A stretch of DNA of 64,000 bases from DATMNR01 sp963702765 (GTDB lineage Bacteria; Chloroflexota; Ktedonobacteria; Ktedonobacterales; Ktedonobacteraceae), in NCBI GenBank assembly GCA_963702765.1, contig CAVPEB010000023.1, positions 1 through 64,000 of the forward strand, given 5' to 3'. Positions 37,237 to 46,118 of the stretch are shown piece by piece. The notes below the pieces were generated by a model that saw nothing but the letters and a program-made list of their open reading frames with translations, did not search any database and was not told the origin of the DNA. Position numbers and translations under genes: made by a program. Numbering within the stretch: position 1 is the first letter of the stretch; every line of letters starts with the position of its first letter.

Positions 37237-37266
37237 TAATTAGCTCTTGACAGCATGAGCTAATTA
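37237..37266. promoter_or_regulatory. 10-bp perfect palindrome wrapping the -35 of the tyrA operon
   Basis: Arms TAATTAGCTC (37237-37246) and GAGCTAATTA (37257-37266) are separated by ten bases that begin with the -35 hexamer TTGACA. Arm centres are 20 bp apart, two helical turns, as expected for a dimeric repressor. It also lies 56 bases upstream of the divergent aroA start. Confidence 0.55.
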
Positions 37267-37276
37267 CATGTACAAT
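37247..37276 (+). promoter_or_regulatory. sigma-70-type promoter of the tyrA operon
   Basis: TTGACA (37247-37252), an 18-base spacer and TACAAT (37271-37276). Transcription would begin near 37283, only a few bases before the leader-peptide ATG, so the leader peptide would be made from a nearly leaderless mRNA. Confidence 0.65.
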
Positions 37277-37285
37277 CCAACCATC

Positions 37286-37357
37286 ATGAATATTGATTTG
37301 CGAACCCAACTAAATAAAGTTTTTGCATGGTACTTTTATTTTAGCCCTCCGGTCTAA
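37286..37357 (+). CDS. aromatic-rich attenuation leader peptide of the tyrA operon
   Basis: A 23-codon frame, ATG 37286 to TAA 37355-37357, contains FAWYFYF at codons 13-19 (37322-37342): three Phe, two Tyr and one Trp in seven residues. It sits immediately behind the promoter and before a set of alternative hairpins and a terminator. This is the design of trp/phe-type attenuators, where scarcity of a charged aromatic tRNA stalls the ribosome on the control codons. The downstream genes make prephenate dehydrogenase, DAHP synthase and chorismate mutase. Confidence 0.8.
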   Translation: MNIDLRTQLNKVFAWYFYFSPPV

Positions 37358-37441
37358 CCGAGGGCCTGTTGAGTTGCGCAAAAAACTCCAGGTCTGAAGA
37401 TAGACCGGAGGGAAGCAGAGGAATTGAACCTCTGCTTTTTT
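37344..37441 (+). terminator. attenuator: competing hairpins and intrinsic terminator
   Basis: Segment CCCTCCGGTCTA (37345-37356, spanning the leader stop codon) can pair perfectly with TAGACCGGAGGG (37400-37411). It can instead fold locally with ACCGAGGGC just downstream. Immediately after the second segment comes the terminator: AAGCAGAGG (37412-37420), a 7-base loop, CCTCTGCTT and a T run to 37441. Exactly how ribosome stalling switches between these folds is not worked out here. Confidence 0.7.
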
Positions 37442-37481
37442 GTTTGCTTTTTGCATTGATTGAAAAGATCGAGGTGATGCA

Positions 37482-38330
37482 ATGGAAAAATTAGCTGTGT
37501 TGGGTCTGGGACTGATTGGGGGGTCACTTGGACTGGCACTGCAGCAGGCAGGAGTAGCAAAGCATATATCTGGTTACGACAGCAATCATAGCTCGACTTA
37601 CCAGGCATGGAAAATAGGAGCGATCACGGAAATCTGCGATAAGGCGGAAAATGCGGTTGAGGAGGCGGATATGGTGATACTTGCAACCCCTATTCTCGCT
37701 ATGCGTGAGCTACTTGAGCATATTGCACCCAGACTCAAACGTGGAGTTCTTGTAACCGACACAGCAAGCACCAAAGTCCAAATACTCAAATGGGCAACAA
37801 CATCGTTACCAGCTCATGTAAGGCTGGTGGGAGGTCATCCAATGGCTGGTAGAGAGCTTTCTGGAATCAAAGCTGCTGAAGCAGGATTGTTTGAAGGTTG
37901 CGCTTATTGCCTGATTCCTGCTGGACACACATCAACAGAAGGAGTAGAGCAATTGAGCGAGATTGTCATGAAGCTTGGAGCACATCCGTTAATTCTCGAT
38001 GCTGATCGACATGATCGACTAGTAGCAGGCATCAGTCATTTGCCATTTCTGCTCTCTAGCGCTCTCGTGCAATGTTTGAGTAAGAAGGAGAACTGGGGAG
38101 AGTTGACCAAGCTTGCAGCCGGAGGATTCCGTGATATGTCGCGTTTGGCGGCAGGAAGCCCAACTATGTATCGCGACATCTGCGTGACAAATAAAGAGGA
38201 GATATTGATCTGGCTCGATACGCTGGCATCAGAACTTGACAATATTCGTGCTTTAATCACCCTTGATGATGAAGTCCTGGAGTCTTATTTTACACAGGCA
38301 AAGCAATTACGTGAAACAGCATTCAGCTAG
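37482..38330 (+). CDS. tyrA: prephenate dehydrogenase
   Basis: A 282-residue NAD(P)-dependent enzyme that makes 4-hydroxyphenylpyruvate for tyrosine. The Rossmann loop is LAVLGLGLIGGSLGLAL. VTDTASTKVQIL, VGGHPMAGRELSGI and HDRLVAGISHLPFLLSSAL are family blocks. It ends without an ACT domain, so feedback control may rest on the attenuator and on DAHP synthase. GAGGTGAT precedes the ATG, 41 bases after the terminator T run. Confidence 0.93.
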   Translation: MEKLAVLGLGLIGGSLGLALQQAGVAKHISGYDSNHSSTYQAWKIGAITEICDKAENAVEEADMVILATPILAMRELLEHIAPRLKRGVLVTDTASTKVQILKWATTSLPAHVRLVGGHPMAGRELSGIKAAEAGLFEGCAYCLIPAGHTSTEGVEQLSEIVMKLGAHPLILDADRHDRLVAGISHLPFLLSSALVQCLSKKENWGELTKLAAGGFRDMSRLAAGSPTMYRDICVTNKEEILIWLDTLASELDNIRALITLDDEVLESYFTQAKQLRETAFS

Positions 38331-38386
38331 TTTTTTATCATACGGAAAAGTAATTCCAATATCATTTACAGAAAGGACCTAGTACA

Positions 38387-39460
38387 TTGATTATCACAAT
38401 TCAAAATCAGGCTAGTAATGAAGAACGGAATCAGTTAGAGACACTGTTGGAGCAAGTAATCGGAAACCATAAACATTCTGTCTCGACACTGATGGATGAA
38501 CGCGAAGTTATCGTGTTAGATGGCAGCCTGCTTGATAAACAAACACTTGCAGCTATCAGTCAGCAGAGAGCGGTAGAGAGAGTCGTGGAGGTCAAAACAC
38601 AATACCAGCTAGTCAGTAAAGCTTTCAAAGCTGAGAGCAGTAGAATCGAGATAGGTGATCCTGAAAAGAGTCAATCAGTCACCATCGGCGGTTCTAATGC
38701 AACTCCTGTTGTTATTGCAGGACCATGTGCAGTGGAGAGCAGGGAACAATTGCTAAGCACAGCAATTGCAGTAAAAGCCGCAGGAGCACAAATTTTGCGA
38801 GGAGGAGCATTCAAACCACGAACATCACCTTACCAGTTCCAGGGACTCGGTATCGAGGGACTCCATTACCTGAAAGAAGCGCGAGCGCTCACCGGTCTTC
38901 CTGTTATAACCGAAGTTATGGAACCTGAAATGGTGGAAATCGTAGCTGAATATGCTGACATCTTGCAAATTGGCAGCCGCAATATGCAAAATTTTCCATT
39001 ATTGTATGCTGCAGGACGCAATAGCTTTCATCGACCAGTTATGCTCAAACGTGGATTATCAGCAACCATTGAAGAGTGGTTATTGGCAGCGGAATACATT
39101 GTGTCGGCTGGGAATCCAAATGTCATCCTTTGTGAGCGCGGAATTCGCAGTTTTGATACACAAACACGAAACCTTCTTGATCTTTCATGCATACCCCTAT
39201 TACATGAATTAACCCACCTGCCAGTGATAGTAGATCCCAGCCATGGAACGGGACGACGCGAGTTAGTTCCAACAATGTCGCGAGCTGGAATCGCAGCAGG
39301 AGCAGATGGATTAATCTTAGAAGTTCACCCCGATCCAAACAGCGCTCTCTGCGATGGGCGTCAATCGATTACCCCAGACCAACTGAAGTCAATTGTCCGT
39401 GAAGCACACATAATGAATCAGTTGATGGAAGACATAACTCACCATTCACATGTGGCATAA
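38387..39460 (+). CDS. aroF: DAHP synthase, type I-beta with N-terminal regulatory domain
   Basis: This enzyme starts the shikimate pathway from PEP and erythrose 4-phosphate. The first ~85 residues (with VERVVEVKTQYQLVSKAFK) form the ferredoxin-like/ACT-type domain of Thermotoga-style enzymes, which binds Tyr or Phe. The barrel has VVIAGPCAVESREQL, LRGGAFKPRTSPYQFQGLG, LQIGSRNMQNFPLL, LKRGLSATIEEWL, LCERGIRSF and VDPSHGTGRRELV. The likely start is TTG 38387 behind AGAAAGGA. Total 357 residues. Confidence 0.92.
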   Translation: MIITIQNQASNEERNQLETLLEQVIGNHKHSVSTLMDEREVIVLDGSLLDKQTLAAISQQRAVERVVEVKTQYQLVSKAFKAESSRIEIGDPEKSQSVTIGGSNATPVVIAGPCAVESREQLLSTAIAVKAAGAQILRGGAFKPRTSPYQFQGLGIEGLHYLKEARALTGLPVITEVMEPEMVEIVAEYADILQIGSRNMQNFPLLYAAGRNSFHRPVMLKRGLSATIEEWLLAAEYIVSAGNPNVILCERGIRSFDTQTRNLLDLSCIPLLHELTHLPVIVDPSHGTGRRELVPTMSRAGIAAGADGLILEVHPDPNSALCDGRQSITPDQLKSIVREAHIMNQLMEDITHHSHVA

Positions 39461-39510
39461 TTGGTTTTACTGAATCCAGTTTGTTGAAAAATACTGAAAG
39501 AGAGAAGGTA

Positions 39511-39882
39511 ATGTATTGTCGAGGCATACGTGGGGCAATCACTGTTGATAACAATGATCGTGAGGAAATTCTAGCAGCTACAACTGAGCTTCTAAGTTTG
39601 ATGGTACACGAGAATAACGTACATACCGAAGATATTGCAAGCGCTAGCTTTACGCTTACAGATGATCTGGACGCTGTATTTCCAGCTCTGGCAGCGCGAC
39701 AGATCGGTTGGAACGAGGTTCCACTCATATGCATGCGTGAAATTCCAGTTCCAGATAGCCTTGAAAAGTGCATTCGAGTTTTGTTGTTAGTCAACACTAC
39801 CTGTAGCGCGTCAGAAATAGAGCATATTTATATGCGTAAAGCTATTAGCTTGCGACCAGAATTTGTATCTGAAACAAGATAG
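39511..39882 (+). CDS. aroH: chorismate mutase, AroH class
   Basis: A 123-residue monofunctional chorismate mutase of the trimeric AroH fold: YCRGIRGAITVDNNDREEIL with the active-site Arg, SASFTLTDDLDAVFPALAAR, GWNEVPLICMREIPVPDSL and CIRVLLLVNT. GAGAGAAGG is placed for ATG 39511. It ends the tyrA operon, ten bases before the pheA stop on the other strand. Confidence 0.93.
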   Translation: MYCRGIRGAITVDNNDREEILAATTELLSLMVHENNVHTEDIASASFTLTDDLDAVFPALAARQIGWNEVPLICMREIPVPDSLEKCIRVLLLVNTTCSASEIEHIYMRKAISLRPEFVSETR

Positions 39883-39892
39883 GTCGAGTACA

Positions 39893-40761
39893 TCATGCAT
39901 TTCTCGCGAACGAACCTAATACTTTGCAAAAAGTAGTAAAACTGGCTAGATCGGCAAGCGCGGTACTAACGCTTGAGTCGTCACGATGCCCCTCAAAGTC
40001 GAGGTAAAATACGTACTCCCAGATGCGTTGTCGAGAGGGACGAGACTCCAGTTTCAGCAGGTTGATTTGATGTTCAGCCAGTACGCCAAGACATTTATGG
40101 AGAGAGCCTGGTTGATGCGCCGTAGCCATCACCAACATGGTCTTAGCCTCACCCGCACGACGAGGTGCAGGTTCTCTACCCAGCACAATAAAACGCGTAT
40201 AATTATCTTTAATTGTCTGGATATTACGAGCCAATATTTCTAATTCATATAGATCTGCTGCACCTGCACCTGCAATTGCAGCCACTCCTGCAAGATTTTC
40301 CTCGCGCACCATTTTAGCGCTACCAGCCGTATCATACGTTGCCACAACTTCAACATTGAGTTCTCGTAAGTATGCATCACACTGCGCTAACGCTTGGGGA
40401 TGAGAAATGACTCGCGTAATGTCACTAAGTTGTTGTCCAGGTAAGCATAAAAGACAGTGATTGACCGGGTGGCCAATCTCACCAATGGCAAAGAGGTCAT
40501 ACTGTCGCAACAGATCATACACTTCATTAATACTACCTGCTTGCGAATTTTCTACGGGTACTACCCCTGCATCAACTTCGCCCCTGGCAACTGCCCTAAA
40601 AACATCTGCAAAACCCCTGTAGGGATTTGGTTGAGCAAGCGAACCAAAAAAGTCTTCACAGCCTCATCCCCAAAGGCTCCGCGTTCTCCCTGAAATGCAA
40701 CGTTGATAGTCTGTTGTGCAGGTATTATCTTTTCTTCGTGCTGATTCGTCGACTGTACCAC
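39893..40761 (-). pseudogene. pheA: prephenate dehydratase with ACT domain, one frame break
   Basis: GTG 40761 (after AGAAAGG) opens to INVAFQGERGAFGDEAVKTF. Near 40648 a T run (minus strand) shifts the frame. The continuation is FGSLAQPNPYRGFADVFRAV, then VVPVENSQAGSINEVYDLLR and the catalytic NYTRFIVLGRE. The ACT domain shows GSLHKCLGVLAEHQINLLKL and the Phe-binding ESRP. Restored length is about 290 residues. It is encoded against the tyrA operon and convergent with it. Confidence 0.87.
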
Positions 40762-40869
40762 AATATGACCTTTCTTAAATACGTTATGTTGTTTGGCAAA
40801 TTGTGTCAGGTTAGAGAGGGATTGTCAAGATAGCATTAAACGCGAGAACTGACAGTAGCTATGCCTCAT

Positions 40870-42063
40870 TCACTGCCTATGTTCAGATTTCAACGATCGG
40901 CGAAGTTGCCACAAAAGTATCGTCGTTGCGATGATTATTGTAACCAACGACGCAAAAAACAGGATAACCCAAAACACTTGAGGTATAGTAGTTTGCTGTG
41001 CTGGGATTGCATTATTTACAGGTGTTGGGATATCTAACACTGGCGGTGGATAAAGACCGGTGATAATAAAGTGAGGCGTTCCGCCGACATGAACTGTATA
41101 TACCAGCCGATGTGCTATAAGATCCCACATGGCTACTTTTCCCTCTCGAAGCGCTATAAAACCGAGTAGCCCATCGCTGGTGATCGCAACTGATTCAGGT
41201 ATACCTTGTGTGTGAATTACTCGTTCAGGTTCTGTTGGTATAGCTGAAACACGCATATCAACTGGACTCAAGACATTAAGCACCTGGTGCTGCTCATCAG
41301 GTACATAGACCTCGTCCGTTAATGCATCGTAATCCATTGGACCAAATATTCCTCCGTTGAGAATTCGACGCACTTCTCTAGTCTGGAGACTGACGGCATC
41401 AACACTCCCTTGACGTGTAGTAACGTACACCGTTTCTCCCGGAGGTATCGAGAGATACTGTGGACCATCTGGAAATGGAACTGCTCCTAACATTCGATGC
41501 GTCTGATCATCGAAAATTGTCAAGCTATCAGTGCTGGCAATCCAGAGTTGGTTTGAAACACTGCCGTTTAGATTTGATCCGGCAGTCAGAGCTACAGCTA
41601 ATCCGTATACCGAACCATTCACTTCAAAAGTATTCAGGATTTTACAATTTGTCGGATCAAGCGCGGTTACTTGTGCTGATCCACTTCCCGCAGCATACAA
41701 GATGTTCATATCAGGATCAACTGTCAAAAGTGATGGTTGACCAGGAAGATGTGCAATACAGAATATGCGACCTGTGCTAGCTCTGATAATAGACACCTGT
41801 CCAAGAGCGGGTTGTGAGACGTAGAGTAAGCCACCATCCTGGCTAAGCAAAATTGTTTGCGGATCACCCGATATAGAAATTGTTTTCGTTATTTTTGCCT
41901 GTCCTACATCAATAACACTAACACCTGAGGATGTTCCCGACACATACGCCAAATTAGGCGCACCTCCATCAGCGCGTACACCTGGTATGAAAAAGAAGCT
42001 GAGGGGTGAGCAAATGAACAGAAGAGCAATGGTCCATTGCCATCTTTCAGAGACTAATCGCAT
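40870..42063 (-). CDS. secreted YVTN-type beta-propeller with C-terminal anchor (copy 1)
   Basis: The 397-residue protein has an N-terminal signal helix ending near VRADGGAPNLAYVSGTSSG, then seven-bladed YVTN-like repeats (GLLYVSQPALGQVSIIRAST, NILYAAGSGSAQVTALDPT) and a C-terminal membrane helix with a basic tail. It should face the outside of the cell. It is a clear paralogue of the proteins at 43562 and 50554: all begin the mature part with ADGGAPNLAYV and end the propeller with HFIITGLYPP (RFIITGLYPP in copy 2). It is divergent from the propeller/BNR pair at 42.4 kb. Ligand unknown. Confidence 0.8.
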   Translation of the reverse strand: MRLVSERWQWTIALLFICSPLSFFFIPGVRADGGAPNLAYVSGTSSGVSVIDVGQAKITKTISISGDPQTILLSQDGGLLYVSQPALGQVSIIRASTGRIFCIAHLPGQPSLLTVDPDMNILYAAGSGSAQVTALDPTNCKILNTFEVNGSVYGLAVALTAGSNLNGSVSNQLWIASTDSLTIFDDQTHRMLGAVPFPDGPQYLSIPPGETVYVTTRQGSVDAVSLQTREVRRILNGGIFGPMDYDALTDEVYVPDEQHQVLNVLSPVDMRVSAIPTEPERVIHTQGIPESVAITSDGLLGFIALREGKVAMWDLIAHRLVYTVHVGGTPHFIITGLYPPPVLDIPTPVNNAIPAQQTTIPQVFWVILFFASLVTIIIATTILLWQLRRSLKSEHRQ

Positions 42064-42170
42064 CTACTGTATACCCTTTCAAAGGAAAGATATGCCTGCA
42101 GCATGTACTGTACCTTAAAAGGTAATGAGTGTCCAATTGTACGTTACAGCAGAATATTTCTTGGAATTTG

Positions 42171-42251
42171 TCGCAGTTGTCGCAGTTGTCGCGAATATTG
42201 CAGATGTATCAGTTATAACGATTATCACAGTTATATCAGTTGTTACGTTGA
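42171..42251. repeat. nine 9-bp tandem units between divergent propeller genes
   Basis: Nine units in strict 9-bp phase: TCGCAGTTG twice, TCGCGAATA, TTGCAGATG, TATCAGTTA, TAACGATTA, TCACAGTTA, TATCAGTTG, TTACGTTGA. CAGTT is the fixed core. In another phase the units read RTAWCAGTT, close to the array at 3018-3055. It lies between the two divergent starts. Elsewhere in 42064-42397 I see no gene. Confidence 0.6.
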
Positions 42252-42397
42252 ATCGTTGCAGGTATGACTGCTCAAGCACCTTAGAGATCTATACGGATAT
42301 ATCCCGATAGACTACTTAAATGATCTGGTATATACTGCTTTTGTATTTACTCAGGAACAATAAACAGGACTAGTAAGAGGAATAGAATAAGACTGTT

Positions 42398-43522
42398 ATG
42401 TCATCTGCCACACCCTCCACGTCTCATTCAAAACAAGAAGAGAGACACACAAAAGTAAAATCCTCCCGACACAGGAGAATCACTCAAATTTTCGTTTTTG
42501 GAATACTGATTATTGTTATCGTTGTAGCGTGGCAGTTTCTTAACGCTTACAATAATAGTACTGACCCTATTATTACAGGCCGTCCACTTTCCAATCCACA
42601 TACACACCTACATAGTGTAGTCCTGGGAGAGAAACCAGGGGTACTCTATTTAGGAACACATTATGGCCTGTTCACAAGTACAGATGGAGGTCATTCCTGG
42701 CCGCAGTCACACGGGGCAATGAGTAATTACATGGTTACTTCTATTGCAGTAAGCCCATCCAATCCTAACATCCTGGCTCTGATAGTCATCCCAACGAGCG
42801 GACTGGGACAACAATCTGGGATCGCTTTCAGCCGAGATAACGGAACTTCCTGGCAGATCAGTGCTCCTTCTGGTTTATCTTCTTCTGCTTACCCTTATTC
42901 AGTGAAAGCTGGCACTGGAGGCGCTGGACAATTCTATGCTTACTATTTCTATGCAGGTTGGCTAGAGACTCGAGATCTGGGTGCGCATTGGTATCCAATC
43001 ACAAGGGGTACACTTTCGGGAATGCAGACTCCCACTTTACTCACCAATTCTAACAATCCCAACCATCTCTTCCTGGGAGGAGATCAAGGACTTTTTGAGA
43101 GCCATGACGATGGAAGTCACTGGTTACACATTTCTGCTATTCAGGGGAACGTACAGAGTATAATAGCAACGAATTCTACACCACGCATACTTTACTGTGC
43201 CACTGACCAGGGATTTTACCACTGGAAAGAAGGAAGCACCCGGATAATACAAGTGACACATATTCCTATGACCCCGCCACCAACACGCCTAGTGATTGAT
43301 AAAACAGGCAAGGCACTGTATGGACTTTCAGGGCAAGATCTCTGGTTCTCCTCTGATGAAGGTAGTTCCTGGGTGCATCGCTGGCACTTTGACAGAGGTG
43401 ATCTGATTTCACTGGTTGTAGATCCCACGAACCCTTACACACTCTACGCAGGTTTCTTCCTCCCACCCGAAGTGATATATAGCAAGGATGGTGGAAGTTC
43501 CTGGCAAGCACTTACAGATTGA
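42398..43522 (+). CDS. membrane-anchored BNR/sialidase-like propeller (copy 1)
   Basis: A 374-residue protein with a charged cytoplasmic start, one N-terminal helix (ITQIFVFGILIIVIVVAW) and a BNR-type propeller rich in Asp-box motifs (STDGGHSWPQ, SRDNGTSWQI, SHDDGSHWLH, SSDEGSSWVH, SKDGGSSWQA). It has the block HLHSVVLGEKPGVLYLGTHY seen in F510_1955-type proteins. No sialidase catalytic triad was recognised, so binding is likelier than hydrolysis. The next gene is a YVTN propeller, and the same gene order recurs at 49.4 kb. Confidence 0.75.
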   Translation: MSSATPSTSHSKQEERHTKVKSSRHRRITQIFVFGILIIVIVVAWQFLNAYNNSTDPIITGRPLSNPHTHLHSVVLGEKPGVLYLGTHYGLFTSTDGGHSWPQSHGAMSNYMVTSIAVSPSNPNILALIVIPTSGLGQQSGIAFSRDNGTSWQISAPSGLSSSAYPYSVKAGTGGAGQFYAYYFYAGWLETRDLGAHWYPITRGTLSGMQTPTLLTNSNNPNHLFLGGDQGLFESHDDGSHWLHISAIQGNVQSIIATNSTPRILYCATDQGFYHWKEGSTRIIQVTHIPMTPPPTRLVIDKTGKALYGLSGQDLWFSSDEGSSWVHRWHFDRGDLISLVVDPTNPYTLYAGFFLPPEVIYSKDGGSSWQALTD

Positions 43523-43561
43523 ATGAATAAAATCCCAAGTTACATTGAAGGATTTTCACTT

Positions 43562-44728
43562 ATGAAGACATCGAGAATATATTGGCCGATTGCAATACTC
43601 GTGTTTATGTTTATACTACTTATATTTCTTTTTCCTGGCTCACCGAATGTTTACGCGGACGGCGGCGCTCCAAACCTGGCCTACGTGTCAGGTTCTCAAA
43701 AGGGGATCAGTATCATCGACATCGGACAACAAAAAGTTACTGATGGCTTTACAATGAAAAGTGATCCAGACGCAATTTATCTCAGTTTAGACGGGCGTTT
43801 TCTGTATGTTACACAGCCAACATCAGGACAGGTAATCATGCTTGCTGCCAAAACCGGGCAGACCATTTGTAGTGCGAATGTACCAGGGCAACCTTCGCTA
43901 TTAGCCTTTGATCCAGGGTTAAACATCCTCTATACCGCGGGTAATGGTGGGACAAGTGTTACCGCACTGGACCCAAGCAATTGCGCAATACAACAGACAA
44001 TCCATATGAACAGTCCCATTTATGGCCTTGCAGTTGGCATCATAGGCTCAGGCGCCCCTGGAGAAACTACCAATCAGCTTTGGGTTGCTGATGCTACTTC
44101 GTTGAATGTTTTCGTAAACAAAAAGCTACTAGGCAGTTTACAAGTACCAGGTGGTCCACAATATATCAGTATTCCTCCTGGTTTTACTGCATATGTAACA
44201 ACCCGACAAGGAAGTGTCTACGCAGTTGATCTTACTTCGCGCAAGCTTTCACCGGCACTCATAAGTGGGGGGTCTTTTGGACCAATGGATTACAATGCTT
44301 TCACAAGCGAAGTCTACATCCCCGATATGCTGAATAAACAAGTTGATGTGCTTAGCCCTATATTTCCCGGCACGAACACACTTCCACGTGAACCAAATTA
44401 TTCGATCCATCTTGGAGTTGTGCCACAATCGATCGCTATTACCAGTGATGGACAATTAGGCTTTATTGCTCTCGCTAGCGGCAATGTCGCCATGTTAGAT
44501 ATCCCGGGCAAGCAAATTATCAACACTATTCTGGTTGGTGGCAATCCACGCTTTATCATTACAGGTCTATATCCACCACTTATTGGAACAACCCCCCAAC
44601 AAGCTTCTGTATGGGGAACCGTTATCAACATTGCAGCATATGCACTGGTGATTGGATTGCTCATAGTTCCGTTAATATTGTTTCAAAGATATGCTCGCAG
44701 TAAAGTCGATCACCAAGTGAAATCATAA
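43562..44728 (+). CDS. secreted YVTN-type beta-propeller with C-terminal anchor (copy 2)
   Basis: The 388-residue paralogue has a signal helix, the mature start VYADGGAPNLAYVSGSQKG, propeller repeats (FLYVTQPTSGQVIMLAAKT, NILYTAGNGGTSVTALDPS) and a C-terminal transmembrane helix followed by RYARSKVDHQ. ATG 43562 behind GAAGGAT is chosen over ATG 43523, which directly follows the previous stop. It is co-oriented with the BNR gene before it. Confidence 0.8.
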   Translation: MKTSRIYWPIAILVFMFILLIFLFPGSPNVYADGGAPNLAYVSGSQKGISIIDIGQQKVTDGFTMKSDPDAIYLSLDGRFLYVTQPTSGQVIMLAAKTGQTICSANVPGQPSLLAFDPGLNILYTAGNGGTSVTALDPSNCAIQQTIHMNSPIYGLAVGIIGSGAPGETTNQLWVADATSLNVFVNKKLLGSLQVPGGPQYISIPPGFTAYVTTRQGSVYAVDLTSRKLSPALISGGSFGPMDYNAFTSEVYIPDMLNKQVDVLSPIFPGTNTLPREPNYSIHLGVVPQSIAITSDGQLGFIALASGNVAMLDIPGKQIINTILVGGNPRFIITGLYPPLIGTTPQQASVWGTVINIAAYALVIGLLIVPLILFQRYARSKVDHQVKS

Positions 44729-44920
44729 GATGCTAAAAATGGCATTTCGGTTGGAATCGTACACAAAACAATATAAAAGAAGGAATGAAAACACCTTAGG
44801 GTAGAAAATAGGGATTCATCCTGATGGCACCTTGTCAAAGTTCAACTATACTTAGTTCGTGCAAGAGGTCTCGATGAATTTTTTGACCTTACTCTTTCTT
44901 TTGAAAGTGAGTGAACCAGT

Positions 44921-45583
44921 TTGCGCACATTCTATTCTCGAATACAACTTCCATTCGCATTCATACTCAGCATAGGTCTGCTATATTTTATGACCGGAAC
45001 TGTTTCGGCTCATTCAACAATTCCGCTACATGCGAAAGTTAATAAAGCCATACCAGCAATAGGTTCGACTATCTCTCAAGCTCCCACTGTGGTGACAGTA
45101 TTCACTTTGGAGAACATCAATCCCGATCCAAATAAAAGTAACCTGTTCGTTTACTCACCTGCCGGTGATCTTATCAGCCAGGGGAATGCAACAGTATCCT
45201 TAACGAATCCAAGGGAGATGTCTATCAACATTAAGCCAGACAAGGCTAACCTGAATGGGGTTTATGTTGTCAGATGGATTACCGTCTCAGCAGAAGATGG
45301 AGATCCAGACCAGGGAGCCTTCGTATTCACCGTCAATGCAAGCGTAGCGACAACACCTACGCCTGTGGCGACAGCAACACCCTCAACAGCTCCATCAACT
45401 ACTACAACCAATGGTGCAGGAGGCATACCGATCTGGGTACTCATCGTCGTTGGTTTTGTGGCCTTACTCATTGGATTAGGGATTGGGATTTGGCTCGGTC
45501 GACGTCGTACCGCATCTTCGATAGGAGCTATGCGTAAAATAGTGGCTGATCAATCTCAAGAAGAGTCCATCAAGCATCCTTAG
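44921..45583 (+). CDS. CopC-domain protein with C-terminal membrane anchor
   Basis: The 220-residue protein has a signal peptide ending GTVSAHSTI, so the mature protein starts with the His typical of CopC-like copper-binding proteins. The beta-sandwich domain follows (NKAIPAIGSTISQAPTVVTV, and YVVRWITVSAEDGDPDQGAF). A Thr/Pro/Ser linker (about 145-165), a membrane helix and a basic tail finish it. The start appears to be TTG 44921. Periplasmic or extracellular copper handling is expected of the domain. It is not fused to CopD here. Confidence 0.8.
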   Translation: MRTFYSRIQLPFAFILSIGLLYFMTGTVSAHSTIPLHAKVNKAIPAIGSTISQAPTVVTVFTLENINPDPNKSNLFVYSPAGDLISQGNATVSLTNPREMSINIKPDKANLNGVYVVRWITVSAEDGDPDQGAFVFTVNASVATTPTPVATATPSTAPSTTTTNGAGGIPIWVLIVVGFVALLIGLGIGIWLGRRRTASSIGAMRKIVADQSQEESIKHP

Positions 45584-45638
45584 AGAGCGATACAAAGATT
45601 ACACTCTCAGGTACAAGAATTGGAAGGTATAACAATTT

Positions 45639-46025
45639 ATGCGTGTCAGACCTTTTTTCTGGTTCATACTAGCCTTCTCGTGCATAGGTGTGTTAATCTT
45701 TGCCGCATTACTACACACACAAGCACCTGCTATGATGCAGGTGCATCTTGATCAACAGCGTCCTGTTGCAAATGGTTTCACAACGTTGGAATTGCACCTG
45801 ACTGACACTGAGGGCTTGCCTATTGAGCAGGCGCAAGTCTTGCCAAATGCCAGAATGACTAACATGAGTATGGTGACAAACCAGATCCACGTCGAATCGT
45901 TGGGACACGGTACCTACCTGGCTCAACTTCAATTAGACATGGCTGGGCCATGGGAGATTAGTATCGAAGCCCATGCGGATGGTTTCGAACCCATAGCCAG
46001 GAACTTGTTTGTGCAAGTTGAATGA
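45639..46025 (+). CDS. FixH/YtkA-like membrane-anchored beta-sandwich protein
   Basis: A 128-residue protein: one N-terminal helix (FFWFILAFSCIGVLIFAALL) and a small outside domain reading LDQQRPVANGFTTLELHLTD and ending GPWEISIEAHADGFEPIARN. This pattern, including the Met/His-rich middle (NARMTNMSMVTNQIHVESLG), is that of FixH/YtkA-type proteins, often near cupredoxin or copper genes. It follows CopC in the same orientation. A metal role is an inference from family and neighbours. Confidence 0.7.
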   Translation: MRVRPFFWFILAFSCIGVLIFAALLHTQAPAMMQVHLDQQRPVANGFTTLELHLTDTEGLPIEQAQVLPNARMTNMSMVTNQIHVESLGHGTYLAQLQLDMAGPWEISIEAHADGFEPIARNLFVQVE

Positions 46026-46118
46026 AGCAGGATGGAATACTTGACGCATTAGAACTCTGGACCTATAGTGTGAATGAGAGGCTGAGTGTGTATCCTGAAT
46101 GGGAAGTGAGTCACAGCT

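Noticed and set aside
37345..37411. 12-bp inverted repeat as ends of a small mobile element
   Set aside because: It includes the leader-peptide stop codon and abuts a terminator; attenuation explains its place better.
42171..42251. CRISPR array
   Set aside because: Units are only 9 bp, directly abutting and without spacers; no cas genes are in the window.
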